This document shows positions 26,457 to 34,407 of a stretch of DNA of 38,055 bases, piece after piece (positions within the stretch are counted from its first letter, which is position 1; every line of letters starts with the position of its first letter). The stretch comes from Anaerolineales bacterium UBA3499 (GTDB lineage: Bacteria; Chloroflexota; Anaerolineae; Anaerolineales; UBA11657). The DNA is taken from NCBI GenBank assembly GCA_002377585.1, contig DFQC01000027.1, forward strand, positions 24,402 to 62,456. Reading direction: 5' to 3'. The translations under genes and the position numbers were made by a program. The notes under the pieces were generated by a model. The model did no database searches. It saw nothing but the letters and a program-made list of their open reading frames with translations, and had not been told where the DNA came from.

Positions 26457-27713
26457 ATGCAACTATACCCACTTCGGACCACATTAGTAGCCACTCTTAC
26501 AACTGTCTGTTTGTTGTTTGTAGCTTGGTTATTCCTCAAACCTGGCGATGCCTTACTGAGAGATGCCAACTTTGAATACGAAGTAATTTCCCCAAATGCC
26601 GACAACATATATGACGTGACTAAAGTAACATACACCTTGGCACAACCAGCTAATGTGTCGATATTTTTTCTAGATAATGATGGAAGACGTTATGATTTCC
26701 GCCGCAATAAGCCACGCCAGTCTGGAGAACACAATTTACTTTTCTCCGGAATAGTGAATGGGTTCGAAATGCCGAGCGATTCCATCGAAGGTAAAATTGT
26801 TTCACGAATACTACCAAATGGCGATTACCAATGGGTTGTTGAAGCTAATAATCAAAAGACCCGCGAGAGAAAAACCGGTAGTCTGACTATAAAGTTAGCC
26901 GACGATACCCTTCCTGACATGCGCGGATTTAGTGTCTCACCCGTCCTTTTTACTCCTAACAGAGATGGTATTAGTGATCGCATTTGGATCAATCTTTTCC
27001 TAACTAAAGAAGCGCACGTTGATGTATTTATGATTGACCATAACGGAAACCAATTGCCTATTGCGGAACGTGCGGGCAACACTCTGAAAGATCAACCAGG
27101 CATGCACACATTCGAATACGAGGGAGGAGTTGATCTAGGAGTAAGCCCACCACCCGATGGTATTTATAAAGTAATAGCAAACTCGCTAGATGCAATTGGC
27201 CAAAAGGTAACCGTGGAAGGACATTTAGAAATCAAACATGGTGGTGTCCCACGCGCAGACATTGTTAATGCAGATGTTGAATTTGAAGACACTACTATAG
27301 TCCAGGGAGACAAAATTGTTTTCACACTTACCGTCGAAAACTACGGTGCATCTCCTATTCGAACAAGCGGACCAGAACCAGGGTTTCACTACACTCAAAA
27401 TGAGAACTCAAACACACATGGTTGGTATGAAGAATCCGGGGCATGGCGCATTGGAATTGATTGCGACACTTGCATACGAGACTATCCCTGGCGTTGGGCA
27501 CTCGGCAAAAGACACGAATTAACAAGAATAGAGGAACACTGGTATCTCATGCCAGGAGAAAGAGCAACTATTACAGGTGCTATAACCATTACCGATGTGC
27601 CTGCGCGTAACCCCCTTTACTTCTGGGCCGGACTAATTCATGAAGATGTGGAAATATCAAACGTAAACAATCGGGTTGATCCTCATTTCATAACTATAGT
27701 ACCCAAACGCTAA
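26457..27713 (+). CDS. Membrane-anchored protein with two FlgD-like Ig repeats and a CARDB-like domain
   Basis: The 418-residue protein is anchored by one N-terminal helix (about 9-27) and faces outward. Residues about 38-146 and 157-260 look like two copies of the FlgD-type Ig fold. The second has the marker VLFTPNRDGISDRIWINLFL, and both contain a bulky-hydrophobic strand (VSIFFLDNDG, VDVFMIDHNG) and a PNGDY or PDGIY turn. Residues about 266-416 resemble a CARDB-like adhesion domain (VQGDKIVFTLTVENYGASP) with an aromatic-rich insert and a Cys pair (336/339). No catalytic residues are evident. It ends 7 bases before the importer permease gene, which may link it to the cell-surface complex; that link is inference. 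Confidence 0.7.
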   Translation: MQLYPLRTTLVATLTTVCLLFVAWLFLKPGDALLRDANFEYEVISPNADNIYDVTKVTYTLAQPANVSIFFLDNDGRRYDFRRNKPRQSGEHNLLFSGIVNGFEMPSDSIEGKIVSRILPNGDYQWVVEANNQKTRERKTGSLTIKLADDTLPDMRGFSVSPVLFTPNRDGISDRIWINLFLTKEAHVDVFMIDHNGNQLPIAERAGNTLKDQPGMHTFEYEGGVDLGVSPPPDGIYKVIANSLDAIGQKVTVEGHLEIKHGGVPRADIVNADVEFEDTTIVQGDKIVFTLTVENYGASPIRTSGPEPGFHYTQNENSNTHGWYEESGAWRIGIDCDTCIRDYPWRWALGKRHELTRIEEHWYLMPGERATITGAITITDVPARNPLYFWAGLIHEDVEISNVNNRVDPHFITIVPKR

Positions 27714-27720
27714 ACCATCC

Positions 27721-28575
27721 GTGAAAACCACAAGTAATAGAACGTCACCTAGCTTCCAGTCAAATGCTACAGATCGACTAGCCAACCTGCCTTGGTGGGC
27801 AATCATAATATTGCTGGCAGCAACATTTTTTGTTTATAGCTTTATAACGAATGAACTGTATCAGGAAGTAATAAAGAAACTAGTGGTTGGTATACGTTTA
27901 ACTCTAACTGTTACAATAACTGCATACATCTTTGCAATAACAATAGGTCTCTTGACCGGATTGGGACAGCTATCGAGCAACATTATAATTAGAAATGCTG
28001 CCCTGCTATATGTCCAAGTGATTCGTGGCGTCCCTATTATTGTACAAATCTTCTACACTGCTTTTGTAATAGTACCCGCCGCAATTGTCGCTATAAACCT
28101 CTTAGGGGTCCGCCTAGCATCAACAGGATGGATGCCACCCGACAATATCTTTACCAACTTGAGTATTCGTGATGTTAATTTCATTGCACGCGGCATAATC
28201 GCACTTGCTCTCTCATATGGCGCATTCTCTGCAGAGATATTTCGTGCCGGTATACAATCCATTTCGACTGGACAAATAGAAGCAGCTCAAGCACTCGGGC
28301 TGACACGTTTCCAATCCTTAAAGTTAATTATTTTGCCCCAAGCCATTAGAAGAGTACTCCCCCCACTCGGAAATGATTTCATTGCTATGCTTAAGGAATC
28401 TTCTCTAGTTTCGGTATTAGGAGTCAATGAAATAACGCATCTTGGGAAAAAATATGCGGCAGCCTCCTTTCGCTTTCCTGAAACATATAATACACTTGCA
28501 TTTCTATACTTAAGCATGACACTCATATTGTCAATGGGAGTAAAAGCTATGGAAAGAAAATTTAAAACCGATTGA
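27721..28575 (+). CDS. ABC transporter permease, polar amino acid (HisM/GlnP) family
   Basis: This 284-residue inner membrane permease is of the type that pairs with SBP_bac_3 amino-acid-binding proteins. Residues 59 onward have the family start (VGIRLTLTVTITAYIFAI) and VIRGVPIIVQIFY. The ATPase-docking EAA loop reads EAAQALGLTRFQSLKLIILPQAIRRVLPPLGND. It has an extra periplasmic segment of about 40 residues (near VRLASTGWMPPDN) between two helices. The start is GTG without a visible SD, 7 bases after the preceding gene. It is the first transport gene of the importer locus and the expected partner of the middle domain of the binding protein. No amino-acid-family ATPase is nearby. Confidence 0.88.
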   Translation: MKTTSNRTSPSFQSNATDRLANLPWWAIIILLAATFFVYSFITNELYQEVIKKLVVGIRLTLTVTITAYIFAITIGLLTGLGQLSSNIIIRNAALLYVQVIRGVPIIVQIFYTAFVIVPAAIVAINLLGVRLASTGWMPPDNIFTNLSIRDVNFIARGIIALALSYGAFSAEIFRAGIQSISTGQIEAAQALGLTRFQSLKLIILPQAIRRVLPPLGNDFIAMLKESSLVSVLGVNEITHLGKKYAAASFRFPETYNTLAFLYLSMTLILSMGVKAMERKFKTD

Positions 28576-28770
28576 TGAATAATTGTTGGTGTACGTGTAT
28601 TGGACAGGGGCACATATTTGCATCTATCGAAGCAGTGATTTAGCCGTATAGTGTTATGCCCCGCAACCACAAAATAAGCTAAGTTTTTGTATTTCATATA
28701 CATTTCGCAAATACATTGATTCATAATAAAGTAAAAAGTCTAAGAGTCTAATAAATATAGGAGGAAACAA
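28576..28770 (+). promoter_or_regulatory. Leader region before the triple binding-protein gene
   Basis: A 195-base spacer without an ORF. GGGGCA (28607-28612) can pair with TGCCCC (28657-28662), and internal CTAT/ATAG pairing could extend the structure, giving a hairpin of about 55 bases. The 3' part is very A+T-rich, with a possible CATAAT at 28722-28727. It ends in a perfect AGGAGG (28759-28764) 6 bases before the ATG, the strongest ribosome-binding site of the locus. No known riboswitch consensus was recognised. Confidence 0.4.
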
Positions 28771-31620
28771 ATGAAGAAGATAGGTAATATCCTTAGCATT
28801 CTCTTGATTGGAGCTATCTTACTTGCCGCCTGCGGTGGAGCAGCTGAAGAACCACCTGCGCCTGCAGAAGAACCAGCGGCATCGTCTGAAAAAGATGCTG
28901 AAACCGTCGCCGACGGTTTTAAGGTAGCTTTTGTCTATGTGGCACCAATTGGAGACCTTGGTTGGACCTGGGCACATGACCAGGGAAGACTAATGATGGA
29001 AGAAGAATTAGGTGTAGAGACTGCGTTCGTAGAAATGGTTCCAGAAGGTCCTGAAGGAGAACGTGTGATCAGAGATTTTGCAATGAAGGGGTATGATCTA
29101 ATTTTCACTACTTCCTTTGGCTATATGGATGCAACTGTTGCAGTAGCCGAGGAGTTCCCTGACACTCAATTTGTGCATATTTCTGGTTACAAGAATGCTC
29201 CCAATGCTTCAAATGTATTCGGGAGAATGTACCAACCCAGATATCTTTCTGGTTTAGTAGCTGGTGCCTCTACGGAAAGTAACATCATAGGTTACGTAGC
29301 TGCATTTCCAATACCAGAAGTAATACGTGGAATTAATGCATTTACACTTGGAGTAAGGGAAGTAAATCCAGATGCTGAAGTCAGAGTGGTATGGACCAAT
29401 ACTTGGTTTGGGCCACCTGAAGAAAAAGAAGCCGCTGACGCACTACTCGCTGCCGGCGCCGATATGATCGCACAACACCAAGATACCACAGAGCCTCAAA
29501 AAGCAGCCGCTGATGCTGGAGCTCTTTCAATTGGTTATGATTCTGATATGGCTCAGTTTGTTGGCGATACAGTTCTGACAAGTCCTGTCTGGAACTGGGG
29601 TCTGAAGTATATTGAGATAGCAGAGCAAGTCATGGCAGGAACATATGATGGTGCTGAGTCATACTGGGGAGGAATGGATGAAGGTATAGTTGGACTTGCA
29701 CCACTTTCTGACCGAGTTTCCGCTGAAACAGCTGCCCTGGTAGATGAAAAGTCAGCAGCAATTGTGTCCGGTGATTGGGATGTCTTCTGTGGACCAATAG
29801 TTGGTGCTAATGGAAATGTAGTAGTAGGAGCTGGTGAATGCCTAGACGACGGCTCAATGCTAGGCATGGACTACTGGGTTGAGGGCGTCAAAGGTGAAGT
29901 ACCAGGTGAAGCCCCAGCAGCAGGTATGCCAGACCTAGAAGGTCGCTCTATCAGTATTGCGGTTGAAAATGCATATCTACCATTTAACTATATCGACGTA
30001 GCCACCGGTGAAGCAAAAGGGTGGGACTATGATGCTATGGGAGAAATATGCGAACGATTAAACTGCGTACTTGATTGGCAAGAATTTGGCTGGGATACAA
30101 TGATTGCAGCTGTATCTGCTGGCCAATTCGATATGGCCACAGATGGAATAACCATCACTGCTGAACGTGATGAAAATGCAGATTTCTCAGATGGATACAT
30201 CGCAACTGAACAACGACTGCTCGTTAGACTGGATGAAACACGCTTCTCCAGTCCAGAGGAATTTGCGGAAGACTCAAGCCTGATACTCGGAGAACAAATT
30301 GGTACCACCAACTACGATACCGCTGTTAACCTAGTCGGTGAAGAACGAGTCCAAGGTTTTGATGACTTTGGCTTGACCGTTCAGTCTTTGATTGCTGGTG
30401 ACGTAGATGGAGTAGTAATAGATGAGACAGCTGGACAAGGTTATATGGGTGAAAATGCAGACCAGGTCATGCTCATAGGAGACTCGCTTTCAAGTGACTA
30501 TCTGGGATTCATATTCCCAACCGGAAGTGATCTAGTTGCTCCTATCAACGCTGCTCTACAATCCATGAAAGACGATGGAACGCTAAATGAGATTAACGCC
30601 AAATGGTTTGGGGCTGATTTCGTAATGGACTATGACAACATAGGTTGTGGTGCATACTGTGGTTCAGACTACGATGGCACATTAGGTTCGGCAGATGATC
30701 CAATAAATGTGCTCTTTGTTCCTTCAGTGGATATCGACTTCATGATCTCAAGTGGTGATCTGATCGAGACGGGACTAAAGTCAGCTACTGGGTTGAACTT
30801 TAACGTTAGTGTGCCCACCTCATACGCAGCAACTATCGAGGAAATGTGTGCTTCTCCAACCAACACAATTGGGTTCATACCAGCAATGGGATATGTGCTT
30901 GGCAACACACTTTGTGGTGTTGAACCAGCCTTGGCTTCGGAACGATACGGATGGAATGTTTATTGGGCCGAATTCTTAGTGGCACGTGATAGTTCGTATA
31001 AAACACTCAAAGACTTAGAGGGTGCCAGCTGGGCATATCCAGATGCTGGATCTACTTCAGGATTCCTTTTCCCGTCCGCGCTGTATGACGATCTAGGTAT
31101 AACTGTTGGAGAGAAGATAGAAGCCGGTGGCCATTCAGCTGCTGTGAAAGCAGTCTACAATGGTGAAGCCGATTTTGCCACAGCCTATTTCAGCCCGCCA
31201 TTACTGCCTGAGGGTACTTGGGCCCTTGGTGATGCACCAGACATTCCAGATGAAATGATAGAGGAATGTGCTGTAAATGAAAAAGGTCGGTTAATGTGTG
31301 GTGGATATCGCGTTTTAGATGCACGAGCATCGATACGTGAGGAAGCACCAGACGTTGTCCAAAAAGTCCGGATACTAGACATATCAGCTGAAATTCCCAA
31401 TGATACTATGTCATTTGCTCCTGACTTCCCAGAAGCGCTGAAAACAGCAGTAACGGACGGTGTGAAGTTCTATGTCGGTACAGATGCTTGTGCTGAAACA
31501 TTCTGTAATGAAAACTTCTACGATTGGACCGCTGCTGGCCCAATCGCCGATGAAAACTTTGATGGTGTTCGTTTGCTTATGGCTGCTCAAGGAATAACCT
31601 TGGAAAATATCGGCGAGTAA
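28771..31620 (+). CDS. Triple substrate-binding lipoprotein: BMP + SBP_bac_3 + PhnD-like domains
   Basis: One 949-residue lipoprotein holds three binding-protein folds that are normally separate genes. A signal ends at the lipobox ILLAAC (Cys21), followed by a Pro/Glu/Ala linker. Residues about 50-372 match the BMP/PnrA family, which binds nucleosides in known members (VAFVYVAPIGDLGWTWAHD, HISGY, VFGRMYQPRYLSG). Residues about 392-614 match SBP_bac_3 (IAVENAYLPFNYID, GWDYDAMGEICERL, DGITITAERDENADFSDGY, LNEINAKWFG). Residues about 640-949 match PhnD (INVLFVPS, IGFIPAMGYVL, a DLEGASWAYPDAGSTSGFLFPSA block). The third part has several Cys likely to form disulfides. The frame is unbroken and the SD is perfect, so this is a real fusion. 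Which ligands are bound is unknown. Confidence 0.93.
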   Translation: MKKIGNILSILLIGAILLAACGGAAEEPPAPAEEPAASSEKDAETVADGFKVAFVYVAPIGDLGWTWAHDQGRLMMEEELGVETAFVEMVPEGPEGERVIRDFAMKGYDLIFTTSFGYMDATVAVAEEFPDTQFVHISGYKNAPNASNVFGRMYQPRYLSGLVAGASTESNIIGYVAAFPIPEVIRGINAFTLGVREVNPDAEVRVVWTNTWFGPPEEKEAADALLAAGADMIAQHQDTTEPQKAAADAGALSIGYDSDMAQFVGDTVLTSPVWNWGLKYIEIAEQVMAGTYDGAESYWGGMDEGIVGLAPLSDRVSAETAALVDEKSAAIVSGDWDVFCGPIVGANGNVVVGAGECLDDGSMLGMDYWVEGVKGEVPGEAPAAGMPDLEGRSISIAVENAYLPFNYIDVATGEAKGWDYDAMGEICERLNCVLDWQEFGWDTMIAAVSAGQFDMATDGITITAERDENADFSDGYIATEQRLLVRLDETRFSSPEEFAEDSSLILGEQIGTTNYDTAVNLVGEERVQGFDDFGLTVQSLIAGDVDGVVIDETAGQGYMGENADQVMLIGDSLSSDYLGFIFPTGSDLVAPINAALQSMKDDGTLNEINAKWFGADFVMDYDNIGCGAYCGSDYDGTLGSADDPINVLFVPSVDIDFMISSGDLIETGLKSATGLNFNVSVPTSYAATIEEMCASPTNTIGFIPAMGYVLGNTLCGVEPALASERYGWNVYWAEFLVARDSSYKTLKDLEGASWAYPDAGSTSGFLFPSALYDDLGITVGEKIEAGGHSAAVKAVYNGEADFATAYFSPPLLPEGTWALGDAPDIPDEMIEECAVNEKGRLMCGGYRVLDARASIREEAPDVVQKVRILDISAEIPNDTMSFAPDFPEALKTAVTDGVKFYVGTDACAETFCNENFYDWTAAGPIADENFDGVRLLMAAQGITLENIGE

Positions 31621-31636
31621 TATTCGCTGATATCAT

Positions 31637-31673
31637 AAACCTGTCCTGGACAAAATAGTCCAGGACAGGTTTT
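31637..31673 (+). terminator. Perfect 15-bp hairpin between binding protein and ATPase genes
   Basis: AAACCTGTCCTGGAC (31637-31651) and its exact complement (31658-31672) form a 15-bp perfect stem with a 6-nt loop, 16 bases after the stop of the binding-protein gene, ending in TTTT. The T tract is short. Such intercistronic hairpins commonly limit read-through or protect the upstream mRNA, so more binding protein than transporter is made. The ATPase ATG is only 9 bases further on. Confidence 0.75.
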
Positions 31674-31681
31674 ATCACCCC

Positions 31682-32434
31682 ATGTTAGAAATACACAATT
31701 TAACAAAAATATATGACGGTAAGGTTCTTGCCGTGGACAATGTAAGTTTTGAAGTAAAGAAAGGCGAATTCCTGGCTGTAATTGGTCTTAGCGGATCTGG
31801 CAAATCCACACTGTTAAGATGTATCAATAGGTTGATAGAACCCACATCAGGCCAAATCATGTGGAACAATATCGATATCACATCTGCTAGCCAAAACGAA
31901 ATGCGTAATGTGCGCCGCAAAATCGGTATGGTCTTTCAACATTTCAACCTTGTTTCAAGATCCAAAGTGATAACCAATGTACTCTCAGGCCGTCTTGGCT
32001 ATATCAACCCAGCATTAAGTTTGATAAATCGTTTCCCACAAACAGATATAGAGATGGCACTAAAGCAACTAGACAGAGTAGGTATAGCTGACCAGGCATA
32101 TAAGCGCGCAGACGAACTCAGTGGCGGACAACAACAACGTGTTGGAGTAGCTCGTGCCATGATGCAAGAGCCTGAAATAATTCTGGCTGATGAGCCGGTA
32201 GCTAGTCTTGATCCAGTGCTAGCTCACAGCATAATGCAATACCTAGAGAAACTAAATAAAGAGGATGGAGTGACCATACTCTGTAGTCTACATTTTCTAG
32301 ATCTTGTGCATGAATATGCAGACCGCGCCATCGCTCTTAACCAAGGCCAATTAATGTTTGACGGCCCACCCAAAGAAATAGATGACGCCAAATTTAGAAG
32401 CATATATGGACAAGAAGCCAAAAGGGTTGGTTAG
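31682..32434 (+). CDS. ABC transporter ATP-binding protein, phosphonate (PhnC) family
   Basis: This 250-residue ATPase energises the importer. Walker A is GLSGSGKST, the Q-loop lies in MVFQHFNLV, the ABC signature is LSGGQQQRVGVARAM, and Walker B with its D-loop is IILADEPVASLDP, continuing as the PhnC-typical VLAHSIMQYLEKLN. The switch His is in CSLHFLDLVHEY. There is no SD before the ATG, which sits just past a strong hairpin. It is the only ATPase in the locus, while two permeases of different families are present. Whether it serves both is the open question. The permease gene follows after 8 bases. Confidence 0.93.
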   Translation: MLEIHNLTKIYDGKVLAVDNVSFEVKKGEFLAVIGLSGSGKSTLLRCINRLIEPTSGQIMWNNIDITSASQNEMRNVRRKIGMVFQHFNLVSRSKVITNVLSGRLGYINPALSLINRFPQTDIEMALKQLDRVGIADQAYKRADELSGGQQQRVGVARAMMQEPEIILADEPVASLDPVLAHSIMQYLEKLNKEDGVTILCSLHFLDLVHEYADRAIALNQGQLMFDGPPKEIDDAKFRSIYGQEAKRVG

Positions 32435-32442
32435 ATTGCTCA

Positions 32443-34266
32443 ATGCAAAGAGAAAAGTCTCTCATTAGGTCAGTAGGTTTTGGACTCGCTATATTGTTTG
32501 GAATGATCATCTATGCCTATGGATTTAATGTAACGAAAGTCAATTTTGAGACCACGCGTTCCGAAAAGCGTCTAACACAGCTTAGCCGTATCATGCGCGC
32601 CTTAGCACACCCTTCATTGTTTGTTTATGAGAAAGAAGAACTAGAGGTCATAGCACCTATCTATCTCCCATGCCCAAAAGCTCAAATCCAAGACTACAAA
32701 CCAGACACGAGTAAGGCTTATCTGATACTCACTCCTAACTGCGCTGGCCCAGGCGAAATAATTACCGTGGAAGGATACAATATTTGGCCCAACACTAAAG
32801 GGCCAATCAACTTTCTTGCTCTTAGTGGTGTTAATCTGACGATAGGCAATCTACAGTCCGATGCAAATGGTTACTTTAAAGCCAAAGTTGAGCTTCCGAA
32901 GCGCCAACCAGTAGATGTAGCTCAAATGATAAGAGCACTGCCGCGTCGCAACATTGGAAACCCAGAGTTCTCAGACGTAGCCAAAAGCACCTGGGACAAA
33001 ATCATAGAAACTGTTTTTCTAGCTCTACTAGCTACTACGTTTGGTACTCTTTTAGCAATTCCAGTAAGCTTTTTCGCCGCTCGCAACCTGATGAGCAGCC
33101 AAAAAAGTTCACTTACAAATGTTGCATTCTCAACAATTGGATGGCCACTAGGCATTCTCATTGGACTACAAACAGCATTGACGTTTAAGTCTTTTGCCAT
33201 GCAATTATTTGCGGAAGATATTCTAATCAGAAGTAGTATTGGTTCAGTCTTAGGGATTGGATTGACTTGGACTGTTATACAATGGTTATTTCCTAAAAAC
33301 CAAACCCAATCCAATCTCAGTAAACATAAGACAGTCCAGTTAGTCACTGTAACACTATGTGCTCTCATGTCAATTCTCACAATTTATATGATAGCTAATT
33401 TAGCACTGGTACTAGGACAGGCACTGATCGAACCTCTAGGACCTATTGGATTTGTAGGCAATTTCATCAGTCAACTAGGTGATGTTCTAATTATGGTACT
33501 ACCTGCAGCTACAGCATTGTTGGGCGGTGGCACTCTTGGTCTTGCCGGCAACAAACTGGGGCAATATATTTCAGATAATATGTCTCCACGACTAATACAA
33601 ATAACCAATATTTGTGCAACAGCTCTGGCAGGTGCAGTAATTGGCGGTATTTTAGGTAACATTATTGATTGGTTTTATCAGTTAGACGATCCTCAAAAGG
33701 CACTTTATCTACCCATGGCAATTGGTGCAATACTAGGATTACTAGTATCTTTAAGAATATCTTATAAACATCCTATACCAATCGGATATGTAACTTATTA
33801 CGTGACTAGAACTATACTTAATGCCACAAGATCTATAGAACCATTGGTGATGGTGATTGTATTTGTTGTATGGGTCGGTATAGGACCTTTTGCTGGATCT
33901 TTAGCTCTAGCATTGCATACCATCGCTGCCCTTGCAAAATTGTATTCCGAACAAGTCGAAAGCATTGCACCGGGACCGTTAGAAGCTGTGAGAGCAACGG
34001 GAGCCAATCGCCTACAGACAATTGTATATGCAGTAATTCCTCAAATCATACCTCCTTACATATCATTTACGATGTACAGATGGGATATCAATGTACGTAT
34101 GTCAACCATTATAGGATTTGCAGGCGGTGGTGGTATCGGGTTCTTACTTCAACAAAACATCAATCTGCTTGATTACCGTGCAGCTAGCGTACAAATGTTA
34201 GCTATAGCTATTGTAGTAGCAACAATGGACTACATAAGTGCTGTAATACGCGAACGTTTTGTGTAA
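32443..34266 (+). CDS. Double-length PhnE-type ABC permease with an outward Ig-like domain
   Basis: At 607 residues it is about twice the usual PhnE. After an N-terminal helix (about 10-27), residues about 92-155 form a beta-rich extracytoplasmic domain resembling IPT/TIG or Ig-like folds (PGEIITVEGYNIWPN, then SDANGYFKAKVELP). The MetI fold starts at ETVFLALLATTFGTLLAIPVSFFAARNLM (189-217) and is then interrupted by about 230 residues with four to six extra helices, including a glycine-rich stretch (ALLGGGTLGLAGNKLG). The conserved PhnE second half (about 450-607) has YYVTRTILNATRSIEPLV, the EAA loop EAVRATGANRLQTIVYAVIPQIIP, and GGGGIGFLLQ. It pairs with the PhnC ATPase and the PhnD domain. 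Confidence 0.87.
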   Translation: MQREKSLIRSVGFGLAILFGMIIYAYGFNVTKVNFETTRSEKRLTQLSRIMRALAHPSLFVYEKEELEVIAPIYLPCPKAQIQDYKPDTSKAYLILTPNCAGPGEIITVEGYNIWPNTKGPINFLALSGVNLTIGNLQSDANGYFKAKVELPKRQPVDVAQMIRALPRRNIGNPEFSDVAKSTWDKIIETVFLALLATTFGTLLAIPVSFFAARNLMSSQKSSLTNVAFSTIGWPLGILIGLQTALTFKSFAMQLFAEDILIRSSIGSVLGIGLTWTVIQWLFPKNQTQSNLSKHKTVQLVTVTLCALMSILTIYMIANLALVLGQALIEPLGPIGFVGNFISQLGDVLIMVLPAATALLGGGTLGLAGNKLGQYISDNMSPRLIQITNICATALAGAVIGGILGNIIDWFYQLDDPQKALYLPMAIGAILGLLVSLRISYKHPIPIGYVTYYVTRTILNATRSIEPLVMVIVFVVWVGIGPFAGSLALALHTIAALAKLYSEQVESIAPGPLEAVRATGANRLQTIVYAVIPQIIPPYISFTMYRWDINVRMSTIIGFAGGGGIGFLLQQNINLLDYRAASVQMLAIAIVVATMDYISAVIRERFV

Positions 34267-34333
34267 ACACTAATTGCAGACTTTAATTTTGATGAAATTT
34301 TTGTATTCATACTCGTCCCAAAGTGGTATCATC

Positions 34334-34370
34334 CAATTGAATTATTATTGATTTTCAATTGAGTTTTTAT
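34334..34370 (+). terminator. Terminator of the importer locus
   Basis: CAATTGAA (34334-34341) and TTCAATTG (34354-34361) form a perfect 8-bp stem with a 12-nt loop, followed by AGTTTTTATTT. It lies 67 bases past the permease stop and before pfkA. The stem is A+T-rich, so termination may be partial. Confidence 0.5.
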
Positions 34371-34407
34371 TTACACAAAAGTAACTGATAAACCTTAAGG
34401 ATTAAAC

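Noticed and set aside
28576..28770. Purine or other known riboswitch in the leader of the fused receptor
   Set aside because: Paired arms exist, but none of the conserved core sequences I know (purine, TPP, guanidine, glycine) could be found.
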